Source of the DNA: Amycolatopsis sp. EV170708-02-1
GTDB lineage: Bacteria; Actinomycetota; Actinomycetes; Mycobacteriales; Pseudonocardiaceae
Assembly (NCBI RefSeq): GCF_022479115.1
Contig: NZ_CP092497.1
Location: 558,001 to 622,000 of the forward strand
Direction of reading: 5' to 3'
Length of the DNA: 64,000 bases
The position numbers were made by a program, and so were the translations under genes. The notes beneath the pieces are model-generated. The model saw only the letters and a program-made list of their open reading frames with translations, made no database searches and had not been told where the DNA came from. How positions within the stretch are numbered: the first letter of the stretch is position 1; each line of letters begins with the position of its first letter. Of the stretch, positions 43,905 through 53,122 are shown piece after piece.

Positions 43905-44599
43905 CTAGACCGGGATCCGCAGCCGTTCCGAGCTCGGCCGATCCCAGGCTCCGCTCAGTGTTTCGTCAGTGCCCCCGGCTTCGATGAGCTCGAGTGCGAA
44001 TGCCCGTACGAGACGGTTCCAGACGCGAGACCTTCGTAGCATCGCGTGCCCTTCACCGCCGATTTCGAACCGCGCCGACCGCGACGTCACCTTTTCGGCG
44101 CGTTCGGCGAAAGCGTGTGATGCCACCGGATCGGTCATGCGGTCCTTGGTCCCGTGCGCGATGAGCACGGCGCGGCCGCCGACGGCGTCGATGGGTTCAC
44201 CCGGTGGTGTCCAGGGTGCCAGCGCGCAGACGCCGATGACGGCCGGATCGTCGGCGACCCGCAGGCCGACCCGTCCCCCATCGAATGGCCGACGAGGATC
44301 ACCGGGACGCCAGGGTGGTCCTCGTGGATCCGGTTCAGCGCCCAGCGCGCGTCGGCGAGCGCGTCGGCGCCGTGGTCGTTCCAGCCGTAGATCCGGTTGC
44401 GCAGCAGCCGCACCTCGACCCCGTGCCCCCGGCCGGCCCGGTGCACGTCCTTCGCCAGCGGCACCATCCGCTGGTACGCCAGCCGCCACGGCGCCACGCG
44501 GGCATGACTGTGCTCCGCGCCGCCGTGCAGTACCAGCACCACGGCTTTCACCTGGCCGCGTGCTCGCCAAGTCCGCACCGCGGGATCAGCCTCGCTCAC
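43905..44599 (-). pseudogene. Alpha/beta hydrolase, one-base frameshift after the nucleophile
   Basis: About 231 residues when repaired. VLVLHGGAEH opens the fold, GHSMG carries the nucleophile Ser, and after the break GGRVGLRVADDPAV continues the fold; HGTKDRMTDP (Asp) and GEGHAML (His) complete the triad. At 44275-44279 a run of five C (minus-strand G) should be six; then frame and length fit exactly. GTG at 44597-44599 has GGAGGG six bases upstream. Not likely a true pseudogene. Confidence 0.8.
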
Positions 44600-44730
44600 C
44601 CTGGACCCTCCAGTCTCCGAAACCCCGGCCGCAGTGATCGGGTCAACCTCGATCATGACCCCATGTATTCCACTTCGGCGATTGGTCCACGCGCTACATT
44701 CGTCGCTGATCTCCAGACGGAAGGGCGGAT

Positions 44731-45458
44731 GTGGTGAGCACCACCGAACGTTGTGCAGACGTCGCCGGACGGCTCGCGGAGGCCGAACGGGGTAACGCGG
44801 AGCAGATCCGGAAGTCGGCCGAGCTGATCCTGGGGTCATCCGGGCCGACGCCCTGGTGTTCACCGCCGGGGCCGGTCATTCACTGGCCGCGGTCGCCGAA
44901 ACCTTCTACCGGGCGGGCGGGCTCGCCTGTGTCTACCCGCTCTACCACCCCGAGCTGCTGCCGCTGCACGGCGCGCAGCACAGCACCAAGACCGAGCGCC
45001 GCTCCGGGCTCGCCGAAGAGGTGCTCGCCGAGCGCGCCCCCGGCCCGGACGACCTGCTGGTGGTGTTCTCGACCTCGGGGGTCAACCCGTACCCGGTCGA
45101 ACTGGCCGCCGGGGCGCGCAAACGCGGCGCGTCGGTCATCGCGGTGAGCTCGGCCGCGTCCGTGGCCGCGGCGCCCAAACGCGCGGCCACGACGCTGATC
45201 GAAGAGGCGAGCATCGTGCTCGACTCCCACGTCCGTCCCGGCGACTCGAGCTATCCACCGGAGGCGCCGCGGACCGCGCCACTGTCCACAGTGATCAACG
45301 CGTTCCTCTGGAACCTCGTGCTCGCCGAGGTCGTGGACCTCGGTGCGGCGCAGGGCGTCGACATCCCGCTGTGGCGCAGCTCCAACGTGGACGGTGGCGA
45401 CGAGGCCAACGCCGCGCTGCTGGCCAAGTACGGCGCGCGGGTCCCGGCGCTGCGGTAG
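44731..45458 (+). pseudogene. SIS-domain sugar-phosphate isomerase-like protein, one-base frameshift
   Basis: About 242 residues when repaired. Single SIS domain (SIS_2 type): VFTAGAGHSLA, VVFSTSGVNPYPVEL and DSHVRPGDSS, which recur in sugar isomerase/UPF0309 proteins. The N-terminal AEAERGNAEQIRKSAELIL is in frame 1; at 44832-44835 a run of four G should be five, giving LILGVIRADALVFTAG. Start GTG at 44731 or 44734, with GGAAGGG upstream. Substrate probably a phosphosugar. Confidence 0.8.
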
Positions 45459-45509
45459 CGATCCGCAGGGACGGGCCTCTTGACTCGTCCCCGCGACACT
45501 CCTACGGTC

Positions 45510-45529
45510 ACATACCGACCGGTCGGTGT
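45510..45529. promoter_or_regulatory. Candidate TetR operator before the serine hydrolase gene
   Basis: ACATACCGACCGGTCGGTGT is a near-perfect 20-bp palindrome nearly identical in plan to 3993-4010. The -10 region would overlap it; no regulator gene is next to it. Confidence 0.6.
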
Positions 45530-45547
45530 CCGCAGGAGGTCCGTGCC

Positions 45548-46741
45548 ATGACCGAGATCCACGGTGAATGCGCGGCGGACTTCGAACCCGTCCGGGCCGC
45601 CTTCGAGGAGAACTTCGCCGCACGCGGTGAGATCGGCGCCGCGTTCTCGGTGACCCGGCACGGCGAGACCGTGGTCGACCTCTGGGCGGGCTGGGCCGAT
45701 CCGGACCGGACGACCCCGTGGCGAGCGGAGACGCTGACCAACGTCTGGTCGACCACCAAGGGCATGACCGCGCTCTGCGCGCACCACCTCGCCGACGCCG
45801 GCGCGCTCGACATCGAGGCTCCCGTCGCGAAGTACTGGCCCGAGTTCGCGGCCGCGGGCAAGCAGGACATCCCGGTGCGATGGCTGCTCTCGCACCGCTC
45901 CGGGGTGACCGGGATCGGCCTCGACCGGCCGGTGGCGGTCGAGGAACTGTACGACTGGGACCACATCACCGGACTGCTCGCCGCGCAGCCGCCGCTGTTC
46001 GAGCCGGGGACGGCCAGCGGCTACCACGCGCTGTCGTTCGGCTTTCTCGTCGGCGAGGTGATCCGCCGGGTGAGCGGGCAGGACGTCCGCGCGTACTTCG
46101 CCGAGCACATCGCCGGTCCGCTGGGCGCGGACTTCCGGATCGGCCTGGATTCCGACGACGATCTGGCACGCTGCTCCACCCTGGTCGAGCCCGTGCTCAG
46201 CGCCGAGATGAAGACCGCGCTGACCCAGGCGTTCGCCAACGCCGGCCCCGTCGCCCTCGCGGCGCTGGCGAACCCGCGCGTCCAAGGCCGCGACGCCAAC
46301 GAACCCGGCTGGCGGCGCGCGATCCTGCCCGCGCTGAACGGGCACGGCACCGCCCGGGCCATCGCGACCGTCTACGGCGCGCTCGCCTCCGGGCGGCTGC
46401 TCTCGGCGGAAGCGCTCGCGACGGCCCGCGAAGGGCAGGGCCGGGAGGCCGACGTCGTCGGCGGGCTGGGCAACGAATGGGCGCTGGGGTTCTACCTCGG
46501 CAGCGAGGAACGCGGCTTCGGCCCGAACCCGCGCGCGTTCGGGCACGACGGGCTCGGCGGCTCGTCCGGCGGCGCCGATCCCGAGAGCGGGATCGCCTTC
46601 GGCTACACGATGAACCGGATGGGGCCGCTGATGCGGGACGATCCGCGGAAGATGGCGCTGGTGAACGCGACCTTCGCGTCTCCCGCCCTCGTGAGTGGCG
46701 AGGACGGTTCTAACCGTCCTCGCCACTCACGAGGCACCTGA
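45548..46741 (+). CDS. Beta-lactamase-fold serine hydrolase (esterase type)
   Basis: A 397-residue class C-type beta-lactamase/EstB-like hydrolase. The SxxK motif is STTK (Ser68, Lys71); a Tyr in GYHALSFG fits the second catalytic position; the KTG-like box is replaced by GHDGLGG. No signal peptide, so it is cytoplasmic and probably an esterase rather than a drug-resistance enzyme. AGGAGG precedes ATG 45548. Its C-terminus reads through a family-A palindrome (46687-46734), adding about 16 residues of repeat-derived sequence. Confidence 0.87.
   Translation: MTEIHGECAADFEPVRAAFEENFAARGEIGAAFSVTRHGETVVDLWAGWADPDRTTPWRAETLTNVWSTTKGMTALCAHHLADAGALDIEAPVAKYWPEFAAAGKQDIPVRWLLSHRSGVTGIGLDRPVAVEELYDWDHITGLLAAQPPLFEPGTASGYHALSFGFLVGEVIRRVSGQDVRAYFAEHIAGPLGADFRIGLDSDDDLARCSTLVEPVLSAEMKTALTQAFANAGPVALAALANPRVQGRDANEPGWRRAILPALNGHGTARAIATVYGALASGRLLSAEALATAREGQGREADVVGGLGNEWALGFYLGSEERGFGPNPRAFGHDGLGGSSGGADPESGIAFGYTMNRMGPLMRDDPRKMALVNATFASPALVSGEDGSNRPRHSRGT
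46687..46734. repeat. Palindrome family A copy inside the serine hydrolase 3' end
   Basis: Perfect 23-bp arms separated by CT. This copy has G:C where most have A:T in both arms, so pairing is kept. It encodes VSGEDGSNRPRHSRG in frame with the hydrolase and also lies between convergent genes. Confidence 0.85.
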
Positions 46742-46744
46742 GGG

Positions 46745-48610
46745 TCACGCGGCCGCGGGTTCCTCCGAGAACTGCGTCAGGTACAGCGACGCGTAGCGGC
46801 CTTCGCGCGCGAGGAGCTCTTCGTGCGTCCCCCGCTCGACGATCTCCCCGTGCTCGATCACCAGGATCTGATCCGCTGCGCGGACCGTCGACAACCGGTG
46901 CGCGATGACCAGCGCCGTCCGCCCGTCCAGCGCGTCGGTCAGCGCTTCCCCCACGGCCGCTTCGGACTGGGAGTCCAGATGCGCGGTCGCCTCGTCGAGG
47001 ACGACGACCCTCGGCTGTGCGAGCAGGAGCCGGGCGATGGTCAGCCGCTGCCGTTCGCCGCCGGAGAGCCGGTAGCCGCGCTCCCCCACCACGGTCTCCA
47101 GCCCGTCCGGCAGGTCCCGGATCAGCTCGGCCAGCCGGGCGCGGTCCAGCGCCGACCAGATCTCGGCGTCGGTGATCCCCGGCCGCGCGTACTCGAGGTT
47201 CGCGCGGATCGTGTCGTGGAAGAGGTGCCCGTCCTGGGTCACCACGCCGACGGTTTCCCGCAGCGAGGCGAACTCCAGCTCGCGAACGTCCACATCGGAC
47301 AGGCGAACCGAACCGGCATCGACGTCGTACAGCCGCGGCAGCAGCGAGGCGATCGTCGACTTGCCCGCGCCCGACGATCCCACCAATGCCACCATCTGCC
47401 CGGGTTCGGCGCGGAAGCTGATGCCGTGCAACACCTCCTCGCCACCCCGGTGATCCAAAGTGGACACATCCTCCAGCGACGCCAGCGAGTACCGGTCCGC
47501 CGCCGGGTAACCGAACCGGACGTCCGAGAACTCCACCGAAACCGGGCCTTCGGGAACCCGTCGCGCGTCCGGCTTCTCCTCGATCATCGGCTTGAGGTCG
47601 AGCACCTCGAAGACCCGCTCGAACGACACCAGCGCCGTCATCACGTCCACCCGGACGTTCGCCAGCGCGGTCAGCGGCGAGTACAGCCTGGTCAGCAGCA
47701 ACGCCAGCGCCACGACGGTGCCCGGCGCGAGCGCCCCGGTCAGCGCCAGATAGCCGCCCAGCCCGTAGACCAGCGCCTGCGCGAGCGCGGAGACCGTGGT
47801 CAGGCTGGTCAGGAACCAGCGCGTCAGCATCGCCGTGCGAACACCGATGTCGCGCACCCGTCCGGCCCGCGCGCCGAACTCGCCGGTCTCGCGCTCCGGG
47901 TCGCCGAACAGCTTCACCAGCGTCGCGCCCGGCGCGGAAAACCGTTCGGTCATCTGCGTGGTCATCGACGCGTTGAGCCCGCCGGCCTCCCGCTGCAGCC
48001 CGGCCATCCGCCGCCCGAGCCGCCGCGTCGGCAGGATGAACACCGGCAGCAGCACCAGCGCCAGCAGGGTGACCTGCCAGGACAGCGTCACCATGACCAC
48101 CAGCGACAGCGCCAGCTGGATCACGTTGGTGACCAAGCCCGACAGTGTCGCGGTGAACGTGCGCTGCGCGCCGATGACGTCGTTGTTGAGCCTGCTCACC
48201 AGCGCGCCGGTGCGGGTGCGGGTGAAGAACGCGACCGGCATCCGCTGCACATGGCGGTACACCGCGAGCCGCAGGTCGAGGATGATCCCCTCGCCGATCC
48301 TCGACGACTGCGCCCGTTCGGCCAGCCCGAGCCCGGCGTCGATCAGGGCCAGCGCCGCGATCACCACGGCGAGCCACACCACCAGCGCGACGTCGCGCCC
48401 GCCGACGATCGCGTCGACCACCTTCCCGGCCAGCACCGGCGTGCTCACCGCCAGCACCGCCGAAACGACGGTGAGCACCAGGAATATCATCAATCTCCGC
48501 CAGTGCGGCCTGGCGAACCGCGCGACGCGGCGGAGCGTCCCCTTGTGCAGCCCCTTCGGAACGTCGGCGGATCTCATCGCCGAGTTCATCAGCGCGTACG
48601 TGTTGTCCAT
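46745..48610 (-). CDS. ABC exporter, fused transmembrane and ATPase domains
   Basis: A 621-residue half-transporter of the multidrug/lipid exporter type. Six membrane segments lie at about 40-310, then the nucleotide-binding domain: Walker A GSSGAGKST, signature LSGGERQRL, Walker B VVVLDEATAHLD. A homodimer is expected. ATG at 48610 has GAGAGGG upstream. Its promoter contains a palindrome at 48632-48658. Substrate unknown. Confidence 0.9.
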   Translation of the reverse strand: MDNTYALMNSAMRSADVPKGLHKGTLRRVARFARPHWRRLMIFLVLTVVSAVLAVSTPVLAGKVVDAIVGGRDVALVVWLAVVIAALALIDAGLGLAERAQSSRIGEGIILDLRLAVYRHVQRMPVAFFTRTRTGALVSRLNNDVIGAQRTFTATLSGLVTNVIQLALSLVVMVTLSWQVTLLALVLLPVFILPTRRLGRRMAGLQREAGGLNASMTTQMTERFSAPGATLVKLFGDPERETGEFGARAGRVRDIGVRTAMLTRWFLTSLTTVSALAQALVYGLGGYLALTGALAPGTVVALALLLTRLYSPLTALANVRVDVMTALVSFERVFEVLDLKPMIEEKPDARRVPEGPVSVEFSDVRFGYPAADRYSLASLEDVSTLDHRGGEEVLHGISFRAEPGQMVALVGSSGAGKSTIASLLPRLYDVDAGSVRLSDVDVRELEFASLRETVGVVTQDGHLFHDTIRANLEYARPGITDAEIWSALDRARLAELIRDLPDGLETVVGERGYRLSGGERQRLTIARLLLAQPRVVVLDEATAHLDSQSEAAVGEALTDALDGRTALVIAHRLSTVRAADQILVIEHGEIVERGTHEELLAREGRYASLYLTQFSEEPAAA

Positions 48611-48631
48611 GAGAACCCTCTCTCAGCCCCC

Positions 48632-48658
48632 AAAACCTCGATATTAGTCGAGAGTTTT
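48632..48658. promoter_or_regulatory. Palindrome in the ABC exporter promoter
   Basis: CTCGA-N6-TCGAG (48637-48652) flanked by AAAA and TTTT on the two sides, about 25 bases upstream of the ABC gene. Looks like an operator of a MarR- or PadR-type regulator; none is encoded next to it. Confidence 0.5.
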
Positions 48659-48756
48659 CCCGGATATAAGCAAGACCAACACCGCGGCGCACCGGATGCT
48701 TCCCGGTTTCCGCGTCCTCTTTCCGGCGGGCGTGGCCGCGTCGGTAGCCTGAGCCT

Positions 48757-50058
48757 GTGACCAAGGACCCAGACCGGCGGCGACTGACCATCGACCTGGT
48801 CTTCTACACGGGCTGCCTGATCTTCGCCGTCGTGAACACCGCCGTCGCGGAATTCTACGGTTATCGCGTGTGGGCGAACTTCGCTGTAGCGGGTTACGGG
48901 CTCGCCGTGGTCCACACCGGCTGGCTGACGATCGCCGCGCGGCGCGGCAAGCGGCTGCCCGGCGCGCTCGGTTCGCGGTGGATCGGTATCGGCGCCATCG
49001 GCTTGTTCGCCATGATCCTTCCGTTGGGAATGCTCGTCATTCGCCGTCTGACCGGAGTGGACTGGCTCATCACGCCGGTCTCATGGGCCGCGCAGCCCGA
49101 GGTCTGGGTCATCGAACGGTCGGCGAAACTCCTTCTGGAGAACGGAACCCCGTACGTCGACGTCACCGCGCTCGGTCGCGCGGTGGAAGTAAACGATTAC
49201 ACGCCATACGGTCCGGTGATGACCGTCTTCGGCCTGCCGCGCGCCTTGCTGGGCGGCGGGCCGGTCGCGAACGCCCTCACCGACGCGCGCTGGATGTTCG
49301 CGCTGGCGGCCGTCGCGTGTGTACTGCTGACGCTGCGGCTGCTGAAGTGGCCGAAAATCCCCGTCAGCGCGGCACAACTCGCGCTCGCCTGCCCGCTGAC
49401 CGCGCTGACCTGGGCGGTCGCCGGCCCGGATCTGGCCATCGTCGGGCTGCTGGTGCTGTCCTTCGCGCTGGCCACGACGGGCCGCGTGGTCCTGTCGGGC
49501 CTGGTGCTGGCCTTGGTGGTCAGCGCGAAACTCATCGTCGCGCCGGCGATCGTGGTGCTGGGTGTCCTGGTGATCACGCGGCGTGGCCCTCGCGCACTGG
49601 GCGGATTCGCCGCGGCACTCGTGGTGACGACCCTCGTCCTGCACGTACCCGTGTACCTGGTGGACCCCAAGGCGTTCGTCGAGCACGTCTTCCGGTTCCC
49701 GCTGGGAATCGGCGTGATCAAGTCACCGGCGGCGAGCCCGTTGCCCGGCCACCTCATCGCCTCGCTCGGCCCGGTGGGCACGGCGGTTTCCTTCGCCCTG
49801 CTCGGGATCGCGGCCGTCGCGATCCTTCTCTGGCTGCTGCGACGCCCGCCCGCGACCGGTTCGGACGCGTTGCTGCGCATGGCCGTCGGGCTCGTCGCGC
49901 TGATCATGCTCACTCCGGCGACGCGGTACGGCTACCTGGTGTATCCGCTGGTCCTGCTCGGTGCCAGGCTGGCCTTCCTGGCCGCGGAAACCCGTGAAAC
50001 AGCGGTCCCTGGAAAGGGAACTGCGCCCCCCGCGCAGCAGTCCGCTACTTCCTCGTGA
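48757..50058 (+). CDS. Multi-pass membrane protein, GT-C/GT87-like
   Basis: A 433-residue protein with about ten membrane segments. The opening MTKDPDRRRLTIDLVF, the acidic loop near GTPYVDVTALGRAVEVNDYTPY and the overall layout resemble polyprenol-phosphate-sugar-dependent glycosyltransferases of the GT87/DUF2029 group. That assignment rests on membrane pattern and loop style, not on a firm motif. GTG at 48757 lacks a clear ribosome site. Its stop directly abuts that of the convergent HTH gene. Confidence 0.6.
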   Translation: MTKDPDRRRLTIDLVFYTGCLIFAVVNTAVAEFYGYRVWANFAVAGYGLAVVHTGWLTIAARRGKRLPGALGSRWIGIGAIGLFAMILPLGMLVIRRLTGVDWLITPVSWAAQPEVWVIERSAKLLLENGTPYVDVTALGRAVEVNDYTPYGPVMTVFGLPRALLGGGPVANALTDARWMFALAAVACVLLTLRLLKWPKIPVSAAQLALACPLTALTWAVAGPDLAIVGLLVLSFALATTGRVVLSGLVLALVVSAKLIVAPAIVVLGVLVITRRGPRALGGFAAALVVTTLVLHVPVYLVDPKAFVEHVFRFPLGIGVIKSPAASPLPGHLIASLGPVGTAVSFALLGIAAVAILLWLLRRPPATGSDALLRMAVGLVALIMLTPATRYGYLVYPLVLLGARLAFLAAETRETAVPGKGTAPPAQQSATSS

Positions 50059-50304
50059 CTACTTCTTCTTGACCCTGGTGGCACCGCCACGGCCGCGCAG
50101 CTGGACGCCGGACTCCGAGAGGACCCGGTGCACGAACCCGTACGAGCGGCCCGTGGACTCCGCGAGAGCGCGGATGCTCGAGCCCTTCTCGTATTTCTTC
50201 TTCAGGTCAGCGGCCAGCTTGTCACGCGTGTTGCCGGTGATCCGCGCGCCTTTCTTGAGATCAGCCACGTCGATCGCCTTCCCGCCGAGAGTGTTCTGGG
50301 CCAC
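50059..50304 (-). CDS. Small actinobacterial helix-turn-helix protein
   Basis: An 81-residue protein. The core KKKYEKGSSIRALAESTGRSYGFVHRVL is a helix-turn-helix of the resolvase/HTH type, followed by VQLRGRGGATRVKKK, a basic tail that may grip DNA. Similar short proteins are widespread in actinobacteria; the function is not established. GTG at 50304 (AGGGG site) or GTG at 50268 (GGAAGG site) are both possible starts. Convergent with the membrane protein gene. Confidence 0.8.
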   Translation of the reverse strand: MAQNTLGGKAIDVADLKKGARITGNTRDKLAADLKKKYEKGSSIRALAESTGRSYGFVHRVLSESGVQLRGRGGATRVKKK

Positions 50305-50446
50305 ATAACGGCCCCTGTCGCCGCAATGATCGAACACTGAGCGCCGGAATGCCAGACGACGAGCGCAAAACTGCTGAAACCGCGATCACATTGGGCCATT
50401 TCAGTGGCCGGATGGCATCGATCAAGCACCCGAACGGACGCAGGGC

Positions 50447-52075
<1,629 letters not shown>

Positions 52076-52217
52076 GGGAACTCCCGGTACAAGGGGTGGA
52101 TGAGCGGACAGCTTCGACTCGCCGGCCGACGGGCCGGCGAGGAGCTACTCCAAGAGGATGTCCACGCGATCAGTGTACGGGCCGGTGTCGAACGGTTTTA
52201 TCGGACCGTGCCCGACG

Positions 52218-52885
52218 TCACGGCCCGGCGAGGGTGATTTCGACCGCGACGGCCCGTTCCGCCGCGTCTTCGAGCACCGTGCGGCGCGGTTCGGGGATGT
52301 CGAGAACGCGGGGCTCGGCACGCCGGAACAACGGGGTCAGCCGCCTGTCCTCGCGGAGGGTGTCCACGGCCCGGCGGTCACCACCGAGGACGACTGCGTC
52401 CACTTCGGACAGTTGAGGGACGAGCACCTCGAAGGCGTCGTCCGCCGCGGAGCGGAGCGCCGTGCGGGCCTGCCCCTCCCTGCGCCGCGCGAACCGCTGC
52501 TGCGACCACCCGCCCGCCGCGGACCGGCCTTGGACGAGATGCCGGTCCGTCCTGGACTGGACGAGCACTCCCCGCGCGCGATCCCGACGCTGTGCCCGCC
52601 GCGGCGCACCAGCAGGAGCGCGATCCGCCGCGAGATCAGCGCGTGCTCGACGAGCGGGCCGACGGCCAGTCCCGTCACTGTTCCTTCCGCCCGCAGCGGT
52701 CCGAAAGGGACGGTCGCGACGGCGACGACGCCGTTTCCGGCGACGACGGTGACGGTGTCCGGCTTCAGCTCCGTCGAGCGCACGCCGTCGTTGCGGACGG
52801 CGAAGCGGGCGTACCAGCCTTCGAGGCGCTCCGGGGCGACCTCGACCGCCCGGCCCCCGCCCGCCACCTGCCGCTCCCTCGCCAT
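52218..52885 (-). pseudogene. acVLRF1-type peptidyl-tRNA release factor, one-base frameshift
   Basis: About 222 residues when repaired. It matches the actinobacterial Vms1/eRF1-like family: GRAVEVAPERLEGWYARF near the N-terminus and RSAAGGWSQQRFARRREGQA, the catalytic-loop motif with its Gln. These proteins release peptides from stalled large subunits. At 52570-52573 a CCCC run (minus-strand G) should be CCCCC: GIARG then continues as VLVQSRTDRHL. ATG at 52883-52885. Adjacent to an ABC-F gene, which fits ribosome rescue. Confidence 0.8.
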
Positions 52886-52923
52886 GGGTCCAACCTACGG
52901 GGCACGGGCGGATCGGCAACACC

Positions 52924-53025
52924 GCACTCGCGTGCTCGAAGACGTAACTCGCGTGCTTGGAGACGTAACTCGCGAGTTACGTCTCCAAGCACGCGAGTGT
53001 CGCGTTCAAGCACGCGAGTTACGCC
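52924..53025. repeat. Palindromic array of the 21-bp repeat, with a perfect 52-bp core
   Basis: Four units of the CACGCGAGTT family are arranged head to head. Positions 52947-52998 form a perfect 52-bp palindrome centred on GC, and the outer units extend it imperfectly. It fills the gap between the acVLRF1 gene and hairpin B. Confidence 0.8.
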
Positions 53026-53047
53026 TTCGCGCCGCGGGCCCCGACGC

Positions 53048-53098
53048 GTGTGAAGGCCTCCTTCCCTCGGCTGAGCCAAGGGAAGGAGGCCTTCACAC
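53048..53098. terminator. Hairpin family B variant after the subtilase gene
   Basis: Arms 53048-53072 and 53074-53098 pair over 25 bases with one G-T type mismatch, core GTGAAGGCCTCCTTCCC. It is 25 bases beyond the subtilase stop on the minus strand. Confidence 0.78.
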
Positions 53099-53122
53099 AC
53101 AAACCAGAGGACTAGACCGGCT

